A stretch of DNA of 64,000 bases from Parvularcula mediterranea (GTDB lineage: Bacteria; Pseudomonadota; Alphaproteobacteria; Caulobacterales; Parvularculaceae), in assembly GCF_013085255.1 (NCBI RefSeq), contig NZ_JABFCX010000002.1:672501-736500 (forward strand), given 5' to 3'. Both the position numbers and the translations under genes were made by a program. Positions 44,148 through 51,277 of the stretch are shown piece after piece (position 1 is the first letter of the stretch; each line of letters starts with the position of its first letter). The notes beneath the pieces were generated by a model, which made no database searches, was not told the origin of the DNA, and worked only from the letters and a program-made list of their open reading frames with translations.

Positions 44148-45064
44148 GCCTCGCAATGGCTGTCGAAAATGTCCCAGAACTGGTCGCGATACTCGTCGCG
44201 CTCCATCAGGACCTCGTGCTTTGCGCCGGGGATCTCTGAGACGGTGACATGGGCCGGACAGGCCTCGGCCACCTTGTGATGGTGCGCCGGGTTGACCCAT
44301 TCATCGTCAGGCAGGCTCACGATCACCGTGGGCACCGTAATCTGGTCGAGCGCACCTTCCTTTGAAAGCTTTGCATGCTGATCATGCATGGCCGCAACCA
44401 TATGCGCGTAGGTCCTCGGCAGCGTCAGCCGCTCATCCTCGAGAAGCAGGTCCCGCAGCATCGCATGACGTTCCGGGTCGGAGGTCAACGTGTTGCCTTC
44501 GAACTCCATCGCCTGCCCGCCTTCGGGGGAAAGCGGTCTGTCGCCCTGACCAACGGCTTTGAGGAGCGCGGCGGCCGCCCGCGCACCCATGCGCTGAACG
44601 ACTGAAGGGAAGATCCGCGTCGCCGGCGCAGACAGGATCGCGCAGTCCGCGCGGCCACCTTCGGCAAGGTAGCTGAGCGTTGCCAGCCCGCCCATTGAGT
44701 GCCCAAGCAGCGTCAGGCGTTCCGCACCCAGATGATCAACGGCGGCCCTCAGATCACCCACATGCTTGGAGAAATCATCAATCCGACCGCGCTCGTCACC
44801 TTCCTTGAGGCGCTGGGACATGCCTTGTCCGCGCGGGTCGATGGCATGGACGCGGAAGCCCCGGTCAATGAGATCGAGGGCAACCTCGGTGTACTTTTCC
44901 GAAGGCTCGGTCCAGCCGGGGACCATCAGGACATCGCCGCGTGTGCCGGGGCCACCGAAATGGACGAGCCTTATCGTCGCGCCGTCAAAGCTCTCGATGA
45001 ACTCGGCAGTCGCTTCTTCAGGAACAGGGACGCTCTCGACACGGACGATAGGCGCTTCGGTCAT
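44114..45064 (-). CDS. Alpha/beta hydrolase (lysophospholipase/monoacylglycerol lipase type)
   Basis: A 316-residue hydrolase. The nucleophile elbow G-H-S-M-G-G and the oxyanion strand V-P-G-W-T are present; D in V-S-L-P-D-D-E and H in P-G-A-K-H-E-V complete a triad. The R-G-Q-G-M-S-Q-R segment matches the lysophospholipase/MAG-lipase branch (PldB-like). No signal peptide. It forms a tight leftward run with an SCP2-like protein (four-base overlap), which hints at lipid handling. Substrate inferred from family only. Confidence 0.88.
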   Translation of the reverse strand: MTEAPIVRVESVPVPEEATAEFIESFDGATIRLVHFGGPGTRGDVLMVPGWTEPSEKYTEVALDLIDRGFRVHAIDPRGQGMSQRLKEGDERGRIDDFSKHVGDLRAAVDHLGAERLTLLGHSMGGLATLSYLAEGGRADCAILSAPATRIFPSVVQRMGARAAAALLKAVGQGDRPLSPEGGQAMEFEGNTLTSDPERHAMLRDLLLEDERLTLPRTYAHMVAAMHDQHAKLSKEGALDQITVPTVIVSLPDDEWVNPAHHHKVAEACPAHVTVSEIPGAKHEVLMERDEYRDQFWDIFDSHCEAYLPPLSEEST

Positions 45065-45378
45065 TCAAAATCCCTGATCTTGAGGCGGGCCATCACCGCC
45101 ATGTCGCCGCTGATTTTCAGCTGACCTGCGGTCATCGCCGTCTCCAGCCGCCGCTGGCCGGAGAGCACGGTCCGCAGGACCTGCCCGTCGCCGCGCCACA
45201 GGCAGAACCGCGACATCACCTCAGGCGGAGCCGCCTCGGAGATCGCGACCGCATCTTCCCGGCCATCAATCCACAGGGATGATCCGTCATCGGTACATTC
45301 GATCCTGAGAACACCGGCGAAGGGAGCAAGGAAGCTCTCCTTCGCCGCGGTCTCAAGTGATGAGGCAATGCTACTCAA
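45061..45378 (-). CDS. SCP2-like sterol-binding domain protein
   Basis: A 105-residue small protein resembling SCP2/UbiJ-type lipid-binding domains: W-I-D-G-R-E-D-A-V-A-I-S near 36-47, and the C-terminal M-T-A-G-Q-L-K-I-S-G-D-M-A-V-M-A-R-L characteristic of the family. Start is TTG at 45378, inside the 3' end of the upstream methyltransferase gene by eight bases, so coupling is likely. The family binds lipids or ubiquinone intermediates in a hydrophobic pocket. The role here is unknown. Confidence 0.85.
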   Translation of the reverse strand: MSSIASSLETAAKESFLAPFAGVLRIECTDDGSSLWIDGREDAVAISEAAPPEVMSRFCLWRGDGQVLRTVLSGQRRLETAMTAGQLKISGDMAVMARLKIRDFE

Positions 45379-46312
45379 GGAGCGCTTCCGCCGGCTCGAT
45401 CGGCTTCTTGAAGCGAAGGGTCATGCGGTCGCTTTCGCCGATGGCCTTGTATTCCTCAGCATCGAAACCTTCAGGCGCCGTACCGTCCTGGCCAGAGGTC
45501 CGGCTACGCGGCGGCAGGGTCCAGACACCGAATGGGTGGTCCGCATCGTCGTTCGGGTTGGCGTTCACTTCGCTCGATCCGTCAAAGACAAAGCCAGCTT
45601 CTTCAGCGAGCTGACGAACGGTCGAAACCTTCACATACCCGGACGATTTCTCCATCGCCTTGTCAGCTTCTTCAGGCAGGCGGTGATCGACGACACCAAG
45701 GACACCGCCGGGCTTCAGCGCTTCGAAGAAGCCTGCGAAGGCCGCTTCGGACCAGCCGCCCATCTCGAAATTGTGGACGTTGCGGAAGGTCAGGACGACA
45801 TCAGCCGTGCCTGCAGGCGCGAGCTCCTGACGCTCCGAGGTGAGGACCGACATCTCGATCTCGCCGAACTCGTCCGCGTTGTCGACGAAGCGCTCTTGGA
45901 AGGCTGCGAGCGAAGCCTGAACCCGCTCGTTCTCGCTCTCGGGATCGAAGCCAGCTGCGTAGAGCTTGCCGCCACCCGCTGCGAGGTAGCGCGCCAGAAC
46001 CTGAGTGTACCAGCCGCCGCCGGGCCATGCTTCAACGACGGTGTCATCAGGCTCGACGCCGAAGAAAAGGAGCGTGTCGACCGGATTACGGAATTCGTCG
46101 CGCGCTTTCTGGTCCTCAGGACGGTCAGCGTCGTCGGCCGCAGCCTGAAGCATCTCGCGACGCGCCTCTTCGGAATAGCCCTCGGCCTCCGCAGGGGCTT
46201 CGGTTTCGACCGGTGCCAGGACTTCAGCGGGCTCAGGCGCCTCGGCTTCGGGGGAGCCGCAAGCGGCCACGAGGGCCAGGGCGGCGACAGAAAGAAGGGA
46301 CGTTGCTTTCAC
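45371..46312 (-). CDS. Exported methyltransferase-fold lipoprotein
   Basis: A 313-residue protein with a signal peptide and lipobox V-A-A-C (C18), a Glu/Pro/Ala-rich linker to about 45, then a class I methyltransferase-like fold: D-T-V-V-E-A-W-P-G-G-G-W-Y-T as motif I, L-Y-A-A-G-F-D near motif II and G-V-L-G-V-V-D-H-R further on. It matches the COG4798-type predicted methyltransferases. S-adenosylmethionine is not expected in the periplasm, so either the fold binds something else or the protein is not a methyltransferase. GTG start at 46312. It is first in a run with SCP2-like and hydrolase genes. Confidence 0.83.
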   Translation of the reverse strand: MKATSLLSVAALALVAACGSPEAEAPEPAEVLAPVETEAPAEAEGYSEEARREMLQAAADDADRPEDQKARDEFRNPVDTLLFFGVEPDDTVVEAWPGGGWYTQVLARYLAAGGGKLYAAGFDPESENERVQASLAAFQERFVDNADEFGEIEMSVLTSERQELAPAGTADVVLTFRNVHNFEMGGWSEAAFAGFFEALKPGGVLGVVDHRLPEEADKAMEKSSGYVKVSTVRQLAEEAGFVFDGSSEVNANPNDDADHPFGVWTLPPRSRTSGQDGTAPEGFDAEEYKAIGESDRMTLRFKKPIEPAEALLE

Positions 46313-46400
46313 GGGAGTTTCCTCACTTCACGTTCGGCGACGCCCATAAACGGTTTTCGGGGTCCTCGGAAGGGAAGAGAAAAAAACTGCGCAGCGACCT

Positions 46401-46424
46401 CTTGAACTCTTTTGTCCTCCATCC
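46401..46424 (+). promoter_or_regulatory. Heat-shock (sigma-32-like) promoter of hsp20
   Basis: CTTGAA at 46401-46406 and CCATCC at 46419-46424 are separated by 12 bases, close to alphaproteobacterial RpoH promoters (CTTGAA, then CCATAT-like). Transcription would start near 46431, just before the leader hairpins. Confidence 0.5.
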
Positions 46425-46436
46425 CAGTTTTCCGGT

Positions 46437-46504
46437 GTCGGACGCCATAATGGGTCCGGCAAAGCCCCAAGAGGGGCGCAAGTTGTTGCTCAATGGAGAA
46501 TGAC
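46437..46504 (+). promoter_or_regulatory. ROSE-like RNA thermometer in the hsp20 leader
   Basis: Three hairpins fill the 5' leader: 46437-46460 (GTCGGAC / GTCCGGC), 46464-46477 (GCCCC / GGGGC with AAGA loop), and 46482-46504, where GTTGTTGCTC pairs with the GGAGAATGAC that contains the ribosome site. The last one holds the ROSE core UUGCU facing the Shine-Dalgarno, with a G-G opposition inside the helix, as in rhizobial ROSE elements. It should mask translation at low temperature and open on heating. Confidence 0.72.
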
Positions 46505-46975
46505 ATGAGGACTTACGATATGAGCCCGGTTTACCGCAATTCTGTTGGTTTCGACCGGCTTTTCAACGAGCTTTTTGATGGTCTCAGCAAAGCTGAAACC
46601 TCTGGCTACCCCCCCTACAATATCGAAGTGATCGACGAGAACGACTACCGCATTACCGTGGCTGTCGCTGGTTTCGCTGAAGAAGAACTCGATATCGAAG
46701 TGACGGACCGCGCGCTGCGCGTAACCGGCTCGCGTAAGGGCGAGGAAGCCGAACGGACTTTCCTGCACCAGGGCATTGCCGGCCGCTCCTTCGAGCGCCG
46801 CTTCCAGCTTGCCCAGCACCTCAAAGTGCGCGGCGCGACGCTTGAGAACGGACTTCTCAACATCGAGCTGCAGCGGGACATCCCCGAAGCGATGAAACCT
46901 CGCAAGATCTCGATCGGTACGTCGGAAGACGCCGAGACGGGTCCGCGCGTCATCGCCAGCAACGACGCGGCTTAA
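46505..46975 (+). CDS. Small heat-shock protein, Hsp20 family
   Basis: A 156-residue IbpA-type holdase. The N-terminus M-R-T-Y-D-M-S-P-V-Y-R-N-S-V-G-F-D-R-L-F is typical of alphaproteobacterial class A sHsps; an alpha-crystallin domain (about 35-125) ends with L-E-N-G-L-L-N-I-E-L; a short tail with P-R-K-I-S-I provides the I-x-I-type contact. It binds unfolding proteins for later refolding by DnaK/ClpB. ATG at 46505 is chosen because the ribosome site GGAGA lies seven bases before it; an ATG at 46493 lies inside that site. Controlled by an RpoH-like promoter and a ROSE-like leader. Confidence 0.95.
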   Translation: MRTYDMSPVYRNSVGFDRLFNELFDGLSKAETSGYPPYNIEVIDENDYRITVAVAGFAEEELDIEVTDRALRVTGSRKGEEAERTFLHQGIAGRSFERRFQLAQHLKVRGATLENGLLNIELQRDIPEAMKPRKISIGTSEDAETGPRVIASNDAA

Positions 46976-47083
46976 CCTCCGCTCCTCTTCCTCCCACGAT
47001 GGTGGCCTGAGGGTTCGTTTCCCTCTTCCTCCCCCGAACGCTCGGGCGCCTTCACGGCGGAGATGATGCCAATCGTTGCAAGT

Positions 47084-47166
47084 CAGGATGCCGCCTCCGG
47101 CATCCTGGCGACGACCTGAGAAGATCTGAAGATCAACCGAGCACGCCGGCCCCTCGAGGCCGGCGT
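47084..47166. terminator. Two GC-rich hairpins between hsp20 and the LysR gene
   Basis: A perfect 10-bp stem CAGGATGCCG / CGGCATCCTG (47084-47107) and a 9-bp stem ACGCCGGCC / GGCCGGCGT (47143-47166) lie between convergent genes. Neither has a proper T-run; only TTT follows at some distance. They may end both transcripts together with Rho. Confidence 0.45.
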
Positions 47167-47174
47167 TCGGCGTT

Positions 47175-48122
47175 TCAGAGCCTGAGATTCTCTTCTGCCA
47201 GGCGGCTCAGCTCGTTCATCAGCCGCTCGCGCACCCAGCGGTGCTGGGGGTCATGGGTCCAGTTGGGATGCCAGCCGATATAGCAGGCGAAGCCTTCCGT
47301 ATGCACTGGGCACGGCATCACCGAGAACTTGTCCTGGTGATAGCGGAAAAGGCTCGCCGGCGCGGTCAGCACACAGTCTGAGTTCTCAAGCGCTTCAAGC
47401 GCGAGAAGGAAGGTCTCCGTCCTGAAGGCGATCCGCCGCTTGCGCCCAGCATCATGGAGGCGCTGGTCGATCGGCCCCACATCCATGCCTTCAGGGTTGA
47501 TGAGGATGTGGTCCGCCTCGCAGTAGCGCTCGATGTCCATGCCGTTGGCCAACGGGTGATCCCGCCGGACTGCCGTGACGTAACGCTCTTCGAAAAGACG
47601 CCGCTGGACGAAATCGTCGATATTCACCCCGGGCGGCAGGGACAGCATTTTGGGTTCAGGGAGGATGATCGCGTCGATCTTGCCTGCGATCAGGTCCTGG
47701 GCCTGGGCGACCGCTGGTTGGAGGATATCCAGTTCGAGCCCCGGTGCGTCTGGTTGTATCACTGACTGCCAGGATCGGACCACCATTGCCCCAATGCTGT
47801 CTATGACAGCTATTCGGAATTTTCCCTTTTGATGGGCTGGATCGAAGCTCTCTTCTTCCAGAAGAAGGTCCCGCATCCGGTCGACGATCTCCGCGACCCG
47901 GGGCTGCAGGCTCTCCGCCTTCTTGGTCGGAAGCATGGTCCGGCCTGATTTGATCAGCAGCGGATCCCCCAGAAGCTCCCGCAATCGGCCAAGCGCATGG
48001 CTCACCGTCGGCTGAGAGACATCGAGCCGCTGGGCGGCGCGGGTCACGGACTGTTCGGTGAGCAGCCAGTGGAGCGTGACGATCAGGTTGAGGTCGAGGT
48101 CTTCAAGGCGTGTGCGGGTCAT
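47175..48122 (-). CDS. LysR-family regulator, NodD-like
   Basis: A 315-residue activator. The N-terminal winged helix has S-V-T-R-A-A-Q-R-L-D-V-S-Q-P-T-V-S-H-A-L-type HTH residues (about 25-45), and the effector-binding domain runs from about 90 to 300. The opening L-E-D-L-D-L-N-L-I-V-T-L and R-L-R-E-L-L-G-D-P-L-L-I are characteristic of the NodD/NahR/LinR branch. It is divergent from a small secreted protein gene 95 bases away, and LysR proteins often control their divergent neighbour. Inducer unknown. Confidence 0.92.
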   Translation of the reverse strand: MTRTRLEDLDLNLIVTLHWLLTEQSVTRAAQRLDVSQPTVSHALGRLRELLGDPLLIKSGRTMLPTKKAESLQPRVAEIVDRMRDLLLEEESFDPAHQKGKFRIAVIDSIGAMVVRSWQSVIQPDAPGLELDILQPAVAQAQDLIAGKIDAIILPEPKMLSLPPGVNIDDFVQRRLFEERYVTAVRRDHPLANGMDIERYCEADHILINPEGMDVGPIDQRLHDAGRKRRIAFRTETFLLALEALENSDCVLTAPASLFRYHQDKFSVMPCPVHTEGFACYIGWHPNWTHDPQHRWVRERLMNELSRLAEENLRL

Positions 48123-48217
48123 AGAGGCAGCCTATAACGAAACTGACGATCTTGCATTTGATTTTATGACAGGAGGCTCCTAATTCGTTTGCAACGCACA
48201 AACCACGGAGATTTCCT

Positions 48218-48502
48218 GTGACCAAAATCGCTCAACTTTCCGCTGCTGCCCTTGCTCTCACGTTCGCCTTCGGCACCGCACAAGCCGGTAGCCTAAATGA
48301 CGACATCAAGAACTGCCGCGCTGCAATCGAAGAAGCTGAGCTTCTCGGTGGTGCTGAGTTCAACCTCGACTTCGTCTCGGACAAGGGCAAGCGCAGCCGC
48401 GTTATCACCCTCGAAGCCCGCGTCGTCGGCGGTGACAACCAAACCATCGAATGCCGCATGACCCGTTCGAAGATCAACGAAGTCGTCGTCATCGAGGGCT
48501 AA
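48218..48502 (+). CDS. Small secreted protein
   Basis: A 94-residue exported protein with signal peptide 1-23 (ends A-Q-A). The mature 71 residues carry two cysteines (K-N-C-R and I-E-C-R) that could form one disulfide, and a predicted strand-rich end. Start is GTG at 48218 with CGGAG eight bases upstream. It is divergent from the LysR gene and closed by a strong terminator, so it is a monocistronic unit that may be controlled by that regulator. No family recognised. Confidence 0.78.
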   Translation: MTKIAQLSAAALALTFAFGTAQAGSLNDDIKNCRAAIEEAELLGGAEFNLDFVSDKGKRSRVITLEARVVGGDNQTIECRMTRSKINEVVVIEG

Positions 48503-48576
48503 GCCTTCCTGCTGGCACCCGGCGCGCTGCGCCGCGCCTTCCGGATGCCATTTTCTCCTCCTCCCGGGAGACTGAT

Positions 48577-48614
48577 CGCCGCGCCGGCTGCCTCCGGCGC
48601 GGCGTTTCCTTTTT
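48577..48614 (+). terminator. Intrinsic terminator of the small secreted protein gene
   Basis: CGCCGCGCCGG and CCGGCGCGGCG form a perfect 11-bp stem with a six-base loop, followed by TTTCCTTTTT. A second GC-rich hairpin lies about 60 bases earlier. Confidence 0.9.
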
Positions 48615-48661
48615 CGGGGGACTGGCCTAGGCGCGTGATCAGAGTGTGAGGCCAAAGCGTA

Positions 48662-49831
48662 ATGTCAGCGAGCAGGAATCAGACTGACGAAGCGCCGATC
48701 CCCTGGCTCAGCCTGACGGCAGCCATCGCCGCGATTTCCGTCGCTGGCATGGGATTCGGGCACTCGCTGCCGCTCTTCTCCGTCCTGCTGGAAACCTACG
48801 GCGCCTCGGATTTCGAGATCGGCCTCAACACAGCGGTCGCGGCCATCGCCTCCCTCATTGGCGCGCCTTACTACCCCAGGATCATTGAGCGGATCGGTCT
48901 CAGGCCGTTTCTCCTCATCGCCCTTGCGGTGATGGTGACGCCCTACCTCCTCGTCTATCTCGCAGGGGACCAGATCATCTGGTGGTACCCCTTGCGGTTC
49001 ATCTTCTCCGTCGGCGGCGGCGCCTTGTTTGCGGGGTCGGAGATCTGGATCAATGCGGCCACCCCTGACCGCATCAGGGGACGGGTGATCGGCCTGTACG
49101 GGACGTGCCTCGCGCTTGGCTTTGCCCTCGGTCCGTTGGTCGTCGACCAGACAGGCTATCAGGGCTGGCTGCCCTTCGTGGTCGGCGCAGGGGTCTTCTC
49201 CCTCGCAGCCATTCCGCTCGCCATCGCCAAGTCTCCAGGCATGGCCGAGAAGAGCGAAGGCAACATTTTCAAGGAGATGTTCAAGGACCGGGTCCTCTTC
49301 GGCGCAGCGGCCATGTTCGCAGGCGTAGAGAGCGCCATGCTCATCTTCCTGCCGATCCTCGCCATGGAGATCGGCCACGGCGTCTCGGCAGGCGCGCACT
49401 CGCTAACGATTTACGGGATCGGCCTCCTCGCGGCCCAGACCCCGGTGGGCAAGCTCTGCGAAATGTTCAGCCCGGGCAAAGTGCTGACAGGTTGCGCGGC
49501 CCTTGGCGCAGCGCTCGCCTTCGCCGTGCCGTTCGTTCAGGGCGAGCTCTTTCTCTTGCAGGCCGTCCTGTTCTTATGGGGTGGTGCGGTGGGCGGCATT
49601 TATACGTCAGGGCTGGTGGAGCTGGGCAACCGGTTCAAAGGCGCGGCGCTCTCAGCAGCCAACACCGGCTTTGTCTTCACCTATGCCCTGGGTGCCGTCG
49701 TCGGCCCGCTGGCAGCAGGCGCCGTGCGCGGGGGGATCGGTCCCGACGGGCTCCTCTACGGGATCGCCCTGTCGCTTGGCCTTTATGCCGTGGCGGCGGC
49801 GCGACGTCGTTCCGGTATGGCAGGGGCGTAG
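48662..49831 (+). CDS. MFS transporter
   Basis: A 389-residue inner-membrane transporter with about 12 hydrophobic helices. The first half has the cytoplasmic loop P-R-I-I-E-R-I-G-L-R-P between helices 2 and 3, and helix 5 carries L-G-F-A-L-G-P. It belongs to the YcaD/MFS_1 group by appearance; substrate cannot be read. Start ATG at 48662. The last 49 bases overlap a convergent gene, so that gene's end is constrained by the transporter's final residues. Confidence 0.88.
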   Translation: MSASRNQTDEAPIPWLSLTAAIAAISVAGMGFGHSLPLFSVLLETYGASDFEIGLNTAVAAIASLIGAPYYPRIIERIGLRPFLLIALAVMVTPYLLVYLAGDQIIWWYPLRFIFSVGGGALFAGSEIWINAATPDRIRGRVIGLYGTCLALGFALGPLVVDQTGYQGWLPFVVGAGVFSLAAIPLAIAKSPGMAEKSEGNIFKEMFKDRVLFGAAAMFAGVESAMLIFLPILAMEIGHGVSAGAHSLTIYGIGLLAAQTPVGKLCEMFSPGKVLTGCAALGAALAFAVPFVQGELFLLQAVLFLWGGAVGGIYTSGLVELGNRFKGAALSAANTGFVFTYALGAVVGPLAAGAVRGGIGPDGLLYGIALSLGLYAVAAARRRSGMAGA

Positions 49832-50184
49832 AACCCCAGAAGCGGAGCCGCACGGTCGAGCAGGGTCTGCACCTCACGCTCAGGAACCAGCCAGAGCGCG
49901 GCCTGACGAGCTTCATCTTCGCGGCGGTCGGCAATTGCGCGGATCATGGAGAGAAGCCGCGTTTCCTGCGGGCTTGGAACAACGCCCTGATCCATGCGCC
50001 AGCCACGGCGACCGTGCCGCCTCAGATGCTCAAGGGTCCGCTGCAAAGCCCAGCCGAGAACGCGGCCAGCGGCCCTGCCGGGGTCTTCAGCCAGCGCATC
50101 GCAGGAACGGGCCCGCATCTCGTCATTACCGACAGCGTGGGTGCGGAGGTGGCTCAAAAGCAGAAGGTCGTCCTGTTCGATCAT
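49783..50184 (-). CDS. Hypothetical protein behind Fur-like boxes
   Basis: A 133-residue soluble, Arg/Leu/Ala-rich, probably all-helical protein without cysteine clusters or a signal peptide. It matches no family I recognise. The ATG at 50184 has AGGA only two bases upstream, so a start at the internal M23 (50118) is possible. Two Fur-like palindromes occupy the 78-base gap before it, implying iron-dependent expression. Its last 49 bases overlap the convergent MFS gene. Confidence 0.6.
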   Translation of the reverse strand: MIEQDDLLLLSHLRTHAVGNDEMRARSCDALAEDPGRAAGRVLGWALQRTLEHLRRHGRRGWRMDQGVVPSPQETRLLSMIRAIADRREDEARQAALWLVPEREVQTLLDRAAPLLGFYAPAIPERRRAAATA

Positions 50185-50191
50185 TCCTAGA

Positions 50192-50206
50192 TAATAATCA
50201 TTCGCA
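50192..50206. promoter_or_regulatory. Fur-like box 1
   Basis: On the reverse strand TGCGAATGATTATTA matches 11 of 14 informative positions of the 7-1-7 Fur consensus TGATAATNATTATCA. It lies eight bases upstream of the 133-residue gene's start. Confidence 0.5.
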
Positions 50207-50226
50207 GGAGCAGTCGCAACCGTTTT

Positions 50227-50241
50227 TGCGAATGTTTCGCA
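50227..50241. promoter_or_regulatory. Fur-like box 2
   Basis: TGCGAA-TGT-TTCGCA is a perfect inverted repeat in the 15-base layout expected of Fur or a Fur-like iron regulator. It lies 35 bases upstream of box 1. Confidence 0.55.
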
Positions 50242-50262
50242 GAAGCAATTCGGCGTCCGCTT

Positions 50263-50850
50263 TCACAGGGGCCGCCGCGCCTCATACATGTTGTTTCCGC
50301 CCTCATCCGAAATCGTCGCGATCTCCTCGAACCCCGCATCCGCAAGCAGGCTCCGGTACCGCGCCTCCCCCAAGGAGACAGACCGCCGCCCGGTGAGGAT
50401 GTCATCCCAGTCCCCAACCTCCTTCGGAGCAGAGAAAAGCAGCCATCCGCCGGCCACCAGCCCACCGAAGAGTTCTGGGAATAACGCCTCCTGCTCTCGC
50501 TCGGGCAGGAGAAAGACGAGCCCGATGGCAATGACGGCTCCGAAGCCCCCGCCCTTCAGGAAGGCGCTGCCTTGCACCGGGCCACAGACCCATTCAGAAT
50601 CAGGGAAGCGCTTGCGATAGGCTTCCATCAGCGTCGGCGAGGCGTCGAGACCTGCCTGCTTCATCCCGCAGTCCGAGAGTACGTCCCCGATCGGCCAGCC
50701 CGAACCGCACCCAAGGTCGAGGACCCGAGCGCCCGGCGCGAGACGCCGCTTTGCCCAGGCTTTGACCGCCTTCGCACCCACCTCGCTTCTTACGTCCACG
50801 AACTGCCCAGCCACCGCTTCGTAGCCGGACGATTGGTCGTGCTCATCCAT
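50263..50850 (-). CDS. Class I SAM-dependent methyltransferase
   Basis: A 195-residue cytosolic enzyme. Motif I V-L-D-L-G-C-G-S-G-W-P lies near residues 42-52, motif II Q-A-G-L-D-A-S near 70, and a post-I segment follows; these bind S-adenosylmethionine. Length and order match Methyltransf_11/25 proteins. The acceptor is unknown. ATG at 50850 follows GGAGGTCTCCG. It stands alone, 78 bases before the Fur-box promoter of the next leftward gene. Confidence 0.88.
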   Translation of the reverse strand: MDEHDQSSGYEAVAGQFVDVRSEVGAKAVKAWAKRRLAPGARVLDLGCGSGWPIGDVLSDCGMKQAGLDASPTLMEAYRKRFPDSEWVCGPVQGSAFLKGGGFGAVIAIGLVFLLPEREQEALFPELFGGLVAGGWLLFSAPKEVGDWDDILTGRRSVSLGEARYRSLLADAGFEEIATISDEGGNNMYEARRPL

Positions 50851-50888
50851 CGGAGACCTCCGATCAAAGCTTAGCGGGAGGTGGCCAA

Positions 50889-50916
50889 GAAAAAAGCCGG
50901 CCCCGCAGGACCGGCT
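50889..50916 (-). terminator. Intrinsic terminator of the Cys-rich microprotein gene
   Basis: On the reverse strand AGCCGG and CCGGCT pair around a 10-base loop that can pair further (CC with GG), followed by TTTTT. It lies 27 bases after the stop of the 54-residue gene. Confidence 0.8.
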
Positions 50917-50942
50917 CCTCTCAAAGGGGGTTTCAAAACGCC

Positions 50943-51107
50943 TCAGGCGGACTTCTTCGCCTTGTCGTCTTCCTTGTATTCACCGCACCAGTCCGAAGCG
51001 GCGACGGTCGGCCAGCTGGCCTTTTTCTCATTGTCAGCAGGCTGCGGTGCGTAACGGCGGCACTCGCTACCCTTGTCGTTGAAGTAGGCGCAGGACTGAC
51101 AACTCAT
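50943..51107 (-). CDS. Cysteine-rich 54-residue protein
   Basis: A short gene coding for 54 residues with four cysteines: C3 and C6 in MSCQSCAYF, C16 in SECRRYAP, and C41 in SDWCGEY. The C-x2-C ... C ... C layout with tryptophans before the last cysteine suggests a zinc or iron-sulfur site and resembles small uncharacterised proteins found across bacteria. ATG at 51107 follows AAGGAGAA, an excellent ribosome site, and a terminator closes the unit. Two Fur-like palindromes lie upstream, so it may respond to iron. Function unknown. Confidence 0.85.
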   Translation of the reverse strand: MSCQSCAYFNDKGSECRRYAPQPADNEKKASWPTVAASDWCGEYKEDDKAKKSA

Positions 51108-51206
51108 CGCGGTTCTCCTTCTTAAGGTCTGAATTGCTGACAGCTTGGCTACAGTGATCGTTCGCCTAAAACAACAGTAATCGAAGCACTATCTTTGCTC
51201 ATGACT

Positions 51207-51223
51207 TTGCGAAACACTCGCAT
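51207..51223. promoter_or_regulatory. Fur-like box upstream of the Cys-rich gene, site 1
   Basis: TTGCGAAACACTCGCAT contains TGCGA / TCGCA arms around five bases and matches 12 of 14 informative positions of TGCGAATNATTCGCA. About 100 bases upstream of the gene start. Confidence 0.5.
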
Positions 51224-51250
51224 TGCAGATGCAAGTCTTTCGCAATGACT

Positions 51251-51267
51251 TTGAGAGACGTTCTCAA
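51251..51267. promoter_or_regulatory. Fur-like box upstream of the Cys-rich gene, site 2
   Basis: TTGAGA-GACGT-TCTCAA is a perfect 6-5-6 inverted repeat. With site 1 it lies in a diverged direct repeat: TGACTTTG precedes and TTGCAGA follows each box. It ends 11 bases before the M14-type gene's stop codon. Confidence 0.5.
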
Positions 51268-51277
51268 TTGCAGAAGG

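Noticed and set aside
51181-51267. The diverged direct repeat as a possible CRISPR or mobile-element end
   Set aside because: Only two imperfect copies with no spacers or target duplication; Fur-like palindromes explain the symmetry better.
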